Assembly: GCF_963676685.1 (NCBI RefSeq)
Contig: NC_092357.1
Coordinates: 17,783,607 to 17,847,606, forward strand
DNA length: 64,000 nt
Origin: Mytilus edulis
Taxonomy: Eukaryota; Mollusca; Bivalvia; Mytilida; Mytilidae
Direction: 5' to 3'
Shown here one piece after another: positions 1 through 11,093 of the stretch. A program made the position numbers and the translations under genes. The first letter of the stretch is position 1; each line of letters begins with the position of its first letter. The notes under the pieces were generated by a model. It saw only the letters and a list, made by a program, of their open reading frames with translations. It did no database searches and was not told the origin of the DNA.

Positions 1-1522
1 AAAAGTGTTCATCAGATTGAGATATATCTGCCCTGAAATTTTCAGACACATCCAACAACCAGTTGTTGGGTTGCTGCCCCTCAGTTAGTAATTTTATGGA
101 AATTTTGCAGTTTTTTGCTATTATCTTAGATATTATTATAGTATCTAATGATATCTTATACTATAAATTATGATTTTAACCTTATTTTACATAATTTCCA
201 AAGCATCAGTAATTACAGGTGAGCGGCACAGGCTCTTTAAAGCCTCTAGTTCTTTGTTTTGTCATTTTTCTTGTCAGGTTCTTTTTAGAATGGATCATAT
301 AGTAATTGCTCGTCGTTGATGCATTGCACTGACATATATATCTTTAAGAAAGAGTAGTATTGTACAATATCACCAAAATTGAGTTAAATCATGAACAAAT
401 GTAAATATTAACTTCATATTTGTCCCATTTCTTATAACCTCGTTTGGTAAAAATCCGCGAAGTTCCTATAACGGTTTTCTGACAGCTTGCTCAGAGGAGC
501 AAATCAGCTCCACTTTAAAAGCTAGATTGTACAGTGTTTGGGGTGACAGCTTTGGAAGAAAAGTACTGGTAATTATCTGTAGGTTATGGTGGGAGTGGTG
601 ATATCAAACATGATCAGCAAGAGTATATACAAAAAAGTCAAATTTCCAAAATCGTAAGTAATTGCCCTTTACTAAAACGATTATTTTTCTTAATATCATG
701 ACAGCAATGATAGATAAATAGAAGCAAAAGCGTTCAACTCACGAGTCAAATAGTAGAAACCGTTTTTATATATTCTCCTTATTAGAGTCATTGTCCTTTA
801 ATGATGATTTTACCGATTTTTTTTTTAAAATACTTGCCTATTGCCTTAAAAAATATTACATGTAAAGATAGAAACTTTATTTAGCAAAACAAGATCTGCA
901 AGACAAGACCTCCAAATAAGCCAATATTGCTTAAACGGTCAGTTGATTAATGCCCTACATGATTATATTTTTCATTTTTTGTGTCATCGCCTATTGCTTT
1001 CAAAATTAATATTATAATTTAAAAAAAAAAAACAATAAATAATCAACACGACAAGGTCTGCAAAAAAAGTCAGCATACGTGATATTACCAGTTGTCTTAT
1101 CATAAGAGTTATTTCCCTTGAATTACAATTTCTACACTTTTTGTGTTTTTGGCGAAAACTGTAGAGAGAAATTAACCAACAAAGGAACAGCAATACAAGG
1201 TCAATAAAACAGAAATTTTTAGTCATGCATTATTATTGAGGGTGTCCATTGCTGTAGATATCACAATCATATAGGTGAGCGACACAGGCTCGTTAGTGCC
1301 TCTAGGTATTGCTGCATTCAATTTCGAATTCGCAGCGAGTCATCCAACATAGAACAATGAACTCTCAGAATACTGAAAGTTCACGACGTCCCCTATATAT
1401 ATATACTATAGCTATCATTGGTGAAAGCGGCAGTCACTGCTACATGTTTTATCGATTATGCTAGCTCACAACTATTTGGATTATAATTTAAAACACACTT
1501 TTAAATAGTCAGCATTATTTTA
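1..1522. other. Non-coding stretch 3' of the C1q gene
   Basis: No supportable gene. Two fragments of a dispersed repeat share the core GTGAGYGACACAGGCTC, at about 215-260 and 1,255-1,310; a related core recurs near 33,185. Short reading frames here are AT-rich, lack homologues I recognise and show no splice context. Confidence 0.5.
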
Positions 1523-1965
1523 TTAATTCGTAAATAACAAGGCTCCTGCAAATGCTGAATTCCCGTAATTTGTAGAGCTCAACAGACCTCGACTGTTCTT
1601 CAGAATATGAATATATACTCTATCTCCTTGGTTAAGGGTCAGGATTGTGGTTCTCGATGAAGAAGCTATCAAAATAGATTGAGAGCTGCCGTCGACATGA
1701 ATACTTGTCTTTCTTTGGCCATTAAGCATTAAAGTTCCAAAAATGTGCGAGGCTCCCCCTGCGTGAATCGTATAGGTAAACAAATATACTCCTAGAACGG
1801 GAGCTATAAATGCTCCTAAGTCCTTCTTATATGCATTACCGACATTTGTCAGGATACTATCAAACACGATAGTTGTATCTCCAATGGAAGAATGGTCAAG
1901 ATTATGAGTCAATATGGCATCGAAAGCTACCTTAACAGCAGACTCATAATTACCAAGAAGCGTCC
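1523..1965 (-). CDS. C1q-domain protein, terminal exon (globular C1q head)
   Basis: This exon encodes a nearly complete globular C1q domain of about 130 residues, the recognition module of secreted C1q-domain-containing proteins, which bivalves use as innate-immune lectin-like binders. Visible hallmarks in order are VAFDAIL near the start, a TTIVFDSILTNVGNAY block, GAFIAPVLGVYLFTY, LMLNGQ, LTLNQGDRVYI and the closing YGNSAFAGALLF, all conserved positions of the C1q fold. The exon begins at a good acceptor (TTTTAATTTTCAG) at 1,966-1,967 on the minus strand. The domain does not start at a Met because it continues in phase from the upstream coiled-coil exon at 4,953-5,096. The stop codon overlaps an AATAAA (1,519-1,524), a possible poly(A) signal. 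No frameshift is seen. The family is sure; the ligand is unknown. Confidence 0.9.
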
Positions 1966-3059
1966 CTGAAAATTAAAACAAATTAATCTAGAAAACTTAC
2001 TAAAACGGCAATGATTGCTTAATTGGTTATTTTTCTGTTGACCCACCAGGTTGTCGCTTCTGTTAAAATTTTGAGTTCATGCGTTTGTTTTTTTAGCTTG
2101 GTTTTTAATCTTAATCGATTTATGAGATTTGACCATCAGTACTGCCGTCTAAATTAAAATGGACAAAACAGTAATAAACATAAAAAAGAAGATGTGGTTT
2201 AATCGCCAATGAGACCAAATGAAAAAGAAACTAACTGCTATAGGTATAATACCGCATAGTCAGCTATAATTAAGTGTCCCGAAAGTTAAGTGATTCAATG
2301 TTTCTGTGCATGTTAAAAAAAATACGTTGAAGGAAACTGGATACTCAAATCGTGTTGTCACATTCAAGAAGAGAAGCCCATGTTATCATAATAATAGTAT
2401 ACCTTATTTAATATGGTATTATGATCACATGGATTCCTACATGTACTATATGATGTATAACCCTTACTGCATGATAAAGTATGGGTTAAAATAGAAGTAA
2501 TGACCACTTAGATGGAACTTCAAAGATAGAAATAGACGAGTGGTGATCTTATACAATTTACTTTAAGGAAGGAGGAAGGTTATGTTTTAATCAAAATTTA
2601 ACACTATAAGGTATCGGGGAAATCTGGATTCAACATAATTCTTTTATTATCTGCTGGACCAGAATTTCTTTCATTAAATTAGGAATCAGAATATTTTTGT
2701 TTAGGATAAACCATAACCCCCCTCCCTTCCTTTTGAAGTTAAGTGGTCGTTTCCTAAGTCGGCAATAATTAAGTTGGATACAATATGCTTGGTTTGGATC
2801 TAGACCTTATTGTTCAACCCTTCAAGTTCAATTCAACAGAAATCAGATCATATCAATTATTTTTTCACACATACAGCAATTCATTTACACTATGACGGGA
2901 CATGATCCTTATAATTTAATGCCGAATTAATGATACTATTAAAAATTTCAAACATATATCCTCTTGTTTTATTGATTTGTATTTACATTTTTGTCATAGA
3001 TCAAAATTATTCGATCAGTGTAATATGTTCATTTCAGTTGATATTCAATAGTGTTGTTT

Positions 3060-4060
3060 CATGTAAGGGTGATGGTCGGTATCTATTATACGTTTAACCC
3101 CGCTGCATTTGTTTGCAACTGTCCTAAGCCATGAACCTGATGTTCAGTAGATGTTGTTTGTTAATATGGCTCATAAGTGTTTCTCGTTTCTCGTTTTATT
3201 TATTGAGATTAGACCGTTGGTTCCTTCGTTTCAATGCTTATACATTAGTCATTTTTGGAACACTCACATCTAGAAATTGACAATGAGGGTCGATTGAAAA
3301 CAAAACTTTTCGACAAAAGAGCTGATTTCAGCTTTCCAATTGTGAACTTTCCATTTGTAAGTAGCAACATTCCAGCAGCACCTGCATACGGGGTATATAT
3401 CTCCCAATTGATACGATATCCCCGTGCTTGTATTTCCTATCATGATTTTCTTGATAGAGTGTTGCTGCTTACAAGGAAGCTATTAAAACAAGATTTTCAA
3501 ATGGTTAAGTTGAAATCATCCCTTCTCAAATTTTATGGACGCCATCACGAGTTGGTTGACCGCTATAGAATAACCGTTTCACAGATGATATCGGATATGT
3601 TCCTTACGTCGTAACTACAATCATCTTCCCTTTCATGAATGTGACCTACCAAATTAAGACTAATACCGGATTTGTTATAACAAGAGCAACACGACGGGTG
3701 CCACATATTGAGCAGGATCTGCTTACCCTTCCGGAACACCTGAGATCAACCCTATATTTTGGTGGGGTTCATGATGCTTATTCTTTAGTTTTCTATGTTG
3801 TGTCATGTGTACTATTGTGTGTCTGTTTGTCTTCTTTCATTTTTAGCCATGGCGTTGTCAGTTTATTTTCGATTTATGAGTTTGACTGTCCCTCTGGTCT
3901 CTTTCGTCCCTCTTTTATAGCTTGTTGTTCGGTGTGAGCCAAGGCTGAGTGTTGAAAACCGTACTTTTACTTTAACAAGTCAAGTTGTGACTTAGATAGA
4001 GATCTCGAGTCACCTCATTGACACTCATATCGCATCTTATTATATATCTATCTACATTCT
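3060..4060 (+). repeat. Dispersed mussel-type repeat interrupted by a Penelope-like fragment
   Basis: The parts at 3,060-3,254 and about 3,915-4,060 match successive parts of the repeat at 15,560-15,890, including the landmarks GTTTCTCGTTTCTCG and GTTCGGTGTGAGCC. Between them lies the fragment at 3,255-3,914. This shows that the host repeat was present before the retroelement piece inserted into it. Confidence 0.6.
3255..3914 (+). pseudogene. 5'-truncated Penelope-like retroelement, C-terminal fragment plus 3' tail
   Basis: About 119 codons to a stop at 3,614 encode the C-terminal, post-catalytic part of a Penelope-like element reverse transcriptase. The run FSFPIVNFPFVS followed by AYGVYISQLIRYPRAC parallels the FSFPIVNYPF and SYGVYISQLVRFARVC region of the longer copy at 45,473-47,143. 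The catalytic RT motifs are absent, so the piece is inactive. It is followed by a non-coding tail to about 3,914; the same tail type recurs on the minus strand at 60,545-60,800. Loss of the 5' part fits incomplete reverse transcription, which is an inference. Confidence 0.75.
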
Positions 4061-4604
4061 TTTTTGTGATTTGTTTTCTTTTTAAGAATACTTGAGACAC
4101 TCCCACATATTTCATTTTGGTGTGAAGTTTGTACTTTGTTGAATTTATATAAAAACTTATCATTTTGTTTTTATAATAAGGGCAAGGCAGGGTTTTCTAA
4201 TTTCTTTTCTTTTCAACTAGAGATTTCTGTACTCTTACATGTATTTATTTATGGTACAAATATGCATGAAAAATTTCTGATCAAAAGAAAATGAGACATT
4301 TCTTTTTATTAAATCATTTTGTATTGGTAAGATTTTGTCAGCAAGATTTGTTTGCGTACTAGACTAAGTATACAATTATCTACTACTAAAACCTTTAACT
4401 ATCCATCTTCGCCGCGGGACGCTTTAGTTATATTTTGCTAGTATTAAGTGATTATCAAAGTAAAATTGCTATAGGAATACATGTTTGAATATCCTTTCGA
4501 GCTTATACAAGAAACAAGAAAAAATTGTTCACATAGTCAAAATAAAAGTTTCAACTCATCATTAGAAATTGCATATGCATGGGTCTACAAAAAAGAGAGA
4601 AAAT

Positions 4605-4800
4605 CCAGCCCCCGGAGGCTGGCTTCAGCTTGTCCCTATACAACAATGTGTACTGGTTCAGTGAAATGGGCGTCACACTAAACTCAGAAACATAAACATC
4701 AACATACAAAACTAACAAAAGCCAGGGGCTTCTGACAATGGAGATGCGCAAAAGTGCGGCTGGATTAAACATAATATGCAGACTAATTTATTCCTCCCTC
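4605..4800 (-). repeat. Retroelement-tail fragment
   Basis: A diverged copy of the non-coding tail of the Penelope-like element at 44,837-45,240. It has recognisable landmarks GGAGGCTGGCTTCAGC and AAAAGCCAGGGGCTTCTGAC. It lies in the C1q intron. Confidence 0.5.
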
Positions 4801-4952
4801 TTATTGTGGAAATGTACAGAAAACACTAATGTTATAAAGAATCAAATAAATCAAAACTATTTGAATGTTATGAATAAAAGTCGATGTTAGGGTACGTCAA
4901 TGAAACAACAACCCAATGACAAAAATAAACCAAAAGCATCTAAACTACTTAC

Positions 4953-5096
4953 TTCTTTGTGAATCTCTCGTATGATTATTACATCGATTTATCTCCCCCT
5001 TCAGTTGTTGAATCTCCTTCTGCATTTCTTCCTGTGTTTTCCTCATTCGTTCCACAGTCTGAACTAGCCTCTCTATCATTTCATCATCCACTGCCT
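4953..5096 (-). CDS. C1q-domain protein, coiled-coil exon
   Basis: A 144-base internal exon that joins in frame to the C1q exon at 1,523-1,965. It encodes 47 complete codons with heptad-like spacing of hydrophobics (MIERLVQTVERMRKTQEEMQ, then KEIQQLKGEINRC), a coiled coil that would trimerise the C1q heads and carries one Cys for possible disulfide linkage. Boundaries are clear: acceptor TTATTTTAG on the 5' side and donor GTAAGTAG on the 3' side, each leaving the same phase. A coiled coil before a C1q head is the common architecture of bivalve C1q-domain proteins. The signal-peptide exon that should lie further upstream (coordinates above 5,100) was not found. Confidence 0.8.
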
Positions 5097-8000
5097 CTAA
5101 AATAACGTGAGAACAATAACACATATAACACCGAACTTCATGGCTTCTTCGGTATGACAGTATTTAAAGTCTTTAAAAGAACAGTACAATCAAACTAATT
5201 CTCGTTTCTGTTCGACCAGTAAGCTGCTTTGTTGAAGAAAGGTTGTGTACAAGTATTTCGTGTAATAAAGTCACATGACAATTTCATTTACAAAACTGGC
5301 AGACTAATTGTTTTAGAAATTAGGCACTGAATAGAGGTTTTCTATTTAAAAAAAGATTAGTTTGTGTGACTTTTACTGTAATGTTCTATGTTATCTATAA
5401 TTGTAAAAGTATAGAAAGATAAGTCATGTCACATTATTTGTGTATATTTGTGAATATACGGAGAAACGGGACACTCCAAAAATGAGACAGTAGCCCAACG
5501 ACACAAACATAGGATTTTTTTTATCCATGGGATTAAATTTTTTGAGTCTATTTTCATTGCAGTTTGAATTTGCATCCAGCAAACAATTTATTAACATTCT
5601 AATCTATCGTAATTCGTTTAACAAGTCGCAGCACAACGACATAAGAGATCTATATTCTAATTTGATTATGTAAGCAAGGTGAAGAACAGCATAGATATAT
5701 AAATATGCAAAATTTCTTTTTGTTTTAAATTGTAAATTATATACCGTGATTTGGTCGGTTTAATGGAACCTGTCATGAGTACCTAAGCTGCTTAAATAAC
5801 ATTCTAATGCAACAACGTTTGTAACGTTAATTTTGATTGGATAACGTCACTTATTTACATGGCATCAATTGACAATTGATGCTATGGAATGTACGCGCAA
5901 GCGCAGACGACATATCACAGTTTTTAAATACATGTTTTAACGTTATTTTCTGTCAGTTTCATGAGAATGCAAATAACAATATTGTATGTTAAGCTCCGAC
6001 GGCATCAATTGGGGATTTGATTGTCGCAAATACCAGTTTACTGTCTCCGCTAACGCGTCGCCAGTAAACTTAATTTGCGACCATCAAACCCCCAATTGAT
6101 GCCGTCTGAGCTTATAATACAATACAGTTATCTCCTAATTAACATTTTGTGAAAACTGGTTGTTGGTAGAAACATCTTTATATACATGTAATCATTAAGG
6201 AATAAATATATTCCTTTGTACAAATGAACCATCTAATCAGCCCGAATATTGTTGACGATGTAGGTTTACTATCTATCTGTACTGGGTTATATGAGTAGAA
6301 TTCCTTGTTCATTGCAAAAGATCATGAATTTGTTTAAGATTTAGACATATGATCGTCCTTTCGCCTATACTATTTGGCAGCAAAACCCTTTTTATAATAG
6401 GTCGTTCGTTTGGCGGTGTGTATAAGTACGCAGCAACGGCAGATTTGAATACGGAAATTAACCTAAGTGGCCCGCCGTGTACGTAACTGTACTACGCTCT
6501 CTGCATGTTTTAGAATGTTGACAACAACTCTCTTAGAGTTTGTAAAGGGCCTTGTTACAAGGCAATTACCCCCAATTACCTCATAAAATATTTTCCCAAG
6601 GCAGTAGAAATGTCCTGCATTTCATTTCGGTCGTCCTTCATTTCATTTCGGTCGTCCTTCATTGAAGATTAAAAACCTCTTGATTTTAATCTCCATGATA
6701 TATTTTGCCATTGGACATCAGCAAAAACAGTCAATCAATATTAAAAAAAGATAACATAACATAGATAAATATTAAATTAAGGAGATATTGATTGATTGCC
6801 CATGTGACAACTTTCTATGACATATTTGCCACTGAACATTACGCAACAACAGTCAATCAACAATTAAAAAGATAATCTAAAATAGATTTATATCAAAACA
6901 AGGAGATGTTGGATTATTGCCTATGTGACAACATTCCACTAGAGACTAAAGGATTTGGATAATAACAATTATAGGTTATCGTTTGGCCTTCATCGTTAAT
7001 GTTTTGTAAAAATTCTCATAAGTTCTGGCATTGTAAGGGGTTAAAAGTTTTAACATAATGGAATATGTTTAATTTGTAGAGGGGGAGAGCTATGATATAT
7101 ATCAAGTGATATGTAAATTCTTAAGTTGATAAATAAATTAAATCGCTATGCTAAAATATTTAGAAAAGACAAACAGCATTTACTTAACTCTTTGCGAAAG
7201 CAATACTTCCAGTTTACCCTCTCCTACCCTAAATAAGAAAAACACTAGAAAAGGGGTTCAAGTGAAAGTATTACCGGTTTTATGTCCCAACTTAACCTCT
7301 GACCCCGAAAGAAAATAAAACGACGAAAAACATTAACAAATGAAAATAGAGATTAACTAATTTTTAACAAATTAATAAACATAATAAAATATCCGCCGCC
7401 ATCTAACATTTAAAGCTTTATCTTTATTTTCCGCATCGTAAGTTTTAGTTCTATTTTGTTTGATTTATATTCTCTAGTCACACGTCTCTTATTTTGAACT
7501 AAAATTTTGCAATTTATTCTTACAAAAAATTACACTTTTCACGTGTTACAGGAAAAGATTAGTAGACGACGTACAAATGGTTCTTATTCATAATTACTAC
7601 ACATATTTCATATATTAGATAACGAATGATAATTTTTGTCTAGTGCCGACATATGCAATCAAACATAATTTCACCAAACCGGAAGACCCGTCTTGTATAA
7701 AACAACTTGAGATTTGTATTTGAATTACTTCTAGTCCAGGAATTACAAGCAATCAGGTAATATATCTCGCTTTAAAAAAATGTATGGCACAAGATTTTGG
7801 ATAATTTGTTCTATATTCTTTTAATATCGATCATCATTATTTCATTATTTCCAAATCATTTTGTTATTTAACAGTATTTTGATATTGAAAAAAAGCCTTT
7901 TAAAATTTTTATTATTATCTTTAAGTTTTTATAATAATTGTACTCTTTTGTTTTTAATTAATATATTCCACTTTACAATATATATGGCAAGTTTTGGACT

Positions 8001-8380
8001 AATTTATTCTCAATTTTTGACAAAAAATTACATATTGATATCAAGAATTTATATATAGTTACTATAAAAATCCCTTTTAATATTAAAAAAACTCGTTTTT
8101 TTATATTGAAAGATAAAAAAAAAAATGTTTAAAAATGTTAGATATATATTATAAACAATCGAAAATTAATTTCTGATATGAAAAATATATATTAAATATT
8201 AAAAAATATTATTTAAAATAATTATTAATATGTGTAATTATCAAAATTAAATATTAATATGCCGGTTTTGAGCTGAAAAAAGTTAATATAAACAATTTAG
8301 AATCAATTCATGAAATATATATCGTTTTTGTTTTTTGAGACAATAATACAAAGTAAAAATCATAATCATGGTATTTAAAA
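5097..8380. other. Intergenic or upstream-intron stretch
   Basis: No exon can be defended here, although the first exon(s) of the C1q gene should lie in or beyond it. Contents seen: a hairpin at 5,981-6,122; a 20-base direct duplication (TTTCGGTCGTCCTTCATT) near 6,620-6,662; and two diverged tandem copies of a roughly 125-base unit at about 6,695-6,950 containing CAGTCAATCAA. The rest is extremely AT-rich, especially 7,800-8,400. Confidence 0.5.
5981..6122. repeat. Hairpin / MITE-like inverted repeat
   Basis: The left arm has AAGCTCCGACGGCATCAATT; the right arm has its near-complement AATTGATGCCGTCTGAGCTT, with the pairing extending through CAAATACCAGTTTACTG. Arms are about 55 bases. A shorter palindrome, GGCATCAATTGACAATTGATGC, broken here as GGCATCAATTG and ACAATTGATGC, lies just upstream near 5,860-5,885 and shares the core. 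Confidence 0.65.
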
Positions 8381-8736
8381 TAAAATAAAGTTGTCTCTTA
8401 TTTTCCCTAAGGACATTTGTTTGTATTAATATCAGTTTGTTTTAACATATCTATTTTTTGTAAAACTAAATAATGACTTGTTTGTATATAATCATTTATT
8501 ATCGTTGTTAAAAGATTATATGAACAGTTTACAAAAATATCAAGTTGAATAATTCAATTTAAAATAGAAAAGGATATATCGAGCAAACTATATACATTTT
8601 CAAAACGTCAAATTCATAAGAGAAATATTATATTTTCCCACGAATATATTCTTATTACACAAGCTTCAAGTGAAATATATATTCCTCGAGCGATAATACT
8701 TACCAATATACGTATGGTAACACTTTTATTATATTA

Positions 8737-8748
8737 TATAGCAAAGAT
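8737..8748 (+). promoter_or_regulatory. Candidate TATA-type promoter of gene 1
   Basis: TATAGCAAAGAT lies 187 bases before the ATG. The same 12-mer is at the matching position before genes 2 (23,111) and 3 (49,488) inside conserved flank, with a conserved downstream block around CTGATTTCGT. The transcription start is inferred only. Confidence 0.4.
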
Positions 8749-8923
8749 TAAAAACCGATGAAAACGAGGTTCACTGATTTCGTCACTAATTTGAACCTTA
8801 ACTTGCACATAATATTACATGCTAAGCAACTTTAAGTAATGTTCCGTATACAATACTTTGTTGATTTACATATTAAGATATACATGGGTAAAAATATGTT
8901 TATCCTTTTAAATTCTTTTTAGA

Positions 8924-10045
8924 ATGAAACTTGTTATATCTACTGTCGCAATCTTTGTTTGCCTTTGTGGCATGAAGGGAATTCTTGCCGACGATTATTA
9001 TGGCGGAAGTTACGGCGGAGTCGGAGGCGGATACAGTCAAGGCTACGGAAATGGTGGATACGGCCAAAGCTACGGAAAGGGTGGATACAGTAGCTACGGA
9101 AGTAGTGGATACGGCAGTAGCTACGGAAATGGCGGATATGGTCAAAGCTACGGAAATGTAGGACACTTGGGAGGTTATTCTGGATATAGTGGATCTGCAA
9201 AGGGATATTCTAGTTATGGAAATGAAGGTCACCACGGATATGGCAAAAAGGGGGGTTACGTCGATGAAACAATCCATTATTTACCTCAACCAATTCCAGT
9301 TATCGCCCCTTCCGCTATGATGGGAGGCGGAATCGGAGGTGGTATTGGTGGCGGTCTGGGAGGTGGTATTGGTGGTGATGGATTAACGTCAATCCGTAAG
9401 TTTATTTCTGTTTTTACTTGTCAATAATTAAAACAAACAAAAAACTAAAATACATAGATGCATAAACCCTTATACACTAATACAGAATTTCAATACATAT
9501 GTTTTATTGCTAGCAATTTTGATGAGTTCCGAACATTGTTGTTAACTTTTAAGCCATTTGGTATCGGGTCCAGAGTTATCTTCTTGGTAATTTTAGAATG
9601 ATATCTTTCTTAATTCATATAAAGAAATGAAATTCAAATTGTTTGAAGTTTAAAGAATCACTTTTAATATACAATGTTTTTTGATATTTTTCTTTGAAGT
9701 ATTAACATTTAATACAAGGAAAAATGGAAAGTTGAACTATAGGAATACAGTTTTTTTTAATCCAACCAGTCAACGTTTAAAAGCTCCCCTGTTTTAGATT
9801 TACAGAAAGAAGATTCAATGTATTTGTAAAGTGATATTGACCCTGTCGTTTTATTAATTCTCATTCGACTAAATACCAACGTATTTTATAATTATACTGA
9901 CCTGTATAAATCTATTTTCCTATTTGCTGTTTGCTGTGTTATGGGGATGCTGTCTAATTGACGTATATTGTATTGTCTGTTATTCATTTCAGTTCCACTC
10001 CTTTTATTGGTACCATTCTTGTTCAATAACAACAACAACAATTAA
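8924..10045 (+). CDS. Secreted Gly/Tyr-rich repeat protein, gene 1
   Basis: Two coding exons, 8,924-9,395 and 9,993-10,045, predict 174 residues. Residues 1-22 are a signal peptide (MKLVISTVAIFVCLCG then MKGILA). Residues 23 to about 105 are GYGQSYG / GGYSSYG / GGYG repeats. Then come a non-repetitive linker ([18 protein letters not shown]), a [16 protein letters not shown] block and, from exon 2, [17 protein letters not shown] and stop. The splice junction is phase 1 with GTAAGT donor and TTCATTTCAG acceptor, conserved in genes 2 and 3. An acceptor-like TTCTTTTTAG lies immediately before AATG, but the leader donor seen in genes 2 and 3 is not conserved here. The composition resembles structural mantle, shell-matrix or foot secretions of molluscs such as shematrin-like proteins; that role is inference, and I do not recognise a named orthologue. 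Confidence 0.85.
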
Positions 10046-10760
10046 ACAGCTTTAACGTCATTATGGTAAGTATATTCTGCTTTTCAATATATATACATAC
10101 ATCAACAATGAAAAAAATACAAGACAGATTCCAAATTGAAAATCAAAACTCATAATGAAGCAATTTTATTTGGTTTTTGTATCACAACCTCGTATATTTT
10201 TCTTAATTTTGTTTTTGCTTCCCGTGATACTTGGAATGGCCCATGTTCCTGTTGACGATTAATCTAGAAGATTTTTTTTTGCACATACACATACGCATAG
10301 ATTTTGCAGATGAATGATAAAGACACTTCAAAATGTGAACTAAAACAGATTTCATAAATCCCATTGAATGAGATATGTCAAAATTTAAATTTAGTACGAT
10401 TGACGTGCGTTTTGTCAAGAAATTACCAGTGAAGCTCCAATTAAAAATATGTTAATTATTAAATTATCAAATGAAAGCAAAAACACGGTTGATTATTTTT
10501 TTGTAGCCATTTAATCATCTTTGAGATCAGATCAATTCAAGAAAGTAATTAATGAGCCAAATAAGCAGCCGATGTCTGCAGCCTGCATCATATTGGGAAA
10601 TAAAGAGTCTTCTATATCTTGTTTGTAACTTTTAAATTTTCCTTTCAGAATTTCAAACCATATTTTAGTGAAGAGAGATACTACCTGAATAATCGTGTGA
10701 ATGCAGTGAATGAAACAGTGTAATAAAGTTTACACGACGGTACCACAAGGCAGAATAAAT
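10046..10760 (+). other. Gene 1 3' UTR with UTR intron
   Basis: The stop-containing exon ends at 10,065 (ATG then GTAAGT). A 3' UTR exon starts at 10,649 after CCTTTCAG. AATAAA occurs at 10,722-10,727 and 10,754-10,759. The same two junctions are conserved in genes 2 and 3, which supports a real UTR intron. A stop far upstream of the last junction could expose the mRNA to nonsense-mediated decay; here the stop is only about 20 bases before it, so this is unlikely. Confidence 0.65.
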
Positions 10761-11093
10761 GTGAAGAGATTGCATTGTAATCTATTGACTGTTAATTTAT
10801 ACTTGTTATTAAAAACAATACTCTTATTAGGTGTACATTGTTTCTCATAAAGATCCCACTTACAAATGAAATATACAAACTGTTTCAATTTCCAAGGTTG
10901 GTTTCTAAAACTTCTTGTCGTCTCAGAACAGCGTTGGCACAAATCTTTGATTGGCCTTTTCACACCCGTTTTTAGATTTGAAAACCGGGCGTATGTGTAG
11001 GACGAACGCTACCTAATAATTTACAAAAGGCTTTAAAGACGATGTTTACTCTTTGCAATTGATCCCGCAATCATGTTCTTTATACTTATTATG

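Larger units (their letters stand above)
1966..4952 (-). other. Intron of the C1q gene, carrying repeat insertions
   Basis: The intron has a GTAAGTAG donor at 4,945-4,952 and a TTTTCAG acceptor at 1,966-1,972, read on the minus strand. Both flanking junctions are phase 1: one A from the upstream exon plus GG from the terminal exon makes Arg. It holds a Penelope-like element fragment nested in another repeat (3,060-4,060), a retroelement-tail fragment (about 4,605-4,800) and a fragment of a dispersed repeat (about 2,180-2,260). Confidence 0.75.

Noticed and set aside
3635..3937. 100-codon frame after the Penelope-like fragment
   Set aside because: It is in the non-coding tail, which recurs at 60,545-60,800 without an open frame in the same register.
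8900..9277. Long minus-strand frames opposite the Gly/Tyr-rich exons (also at 23,326-23,669 and 49,679-50,012)
   Set aside because: They are antisense shadows of the G/Y repeat codons. Signal peptide, splice sites and conservation support the plus strand.
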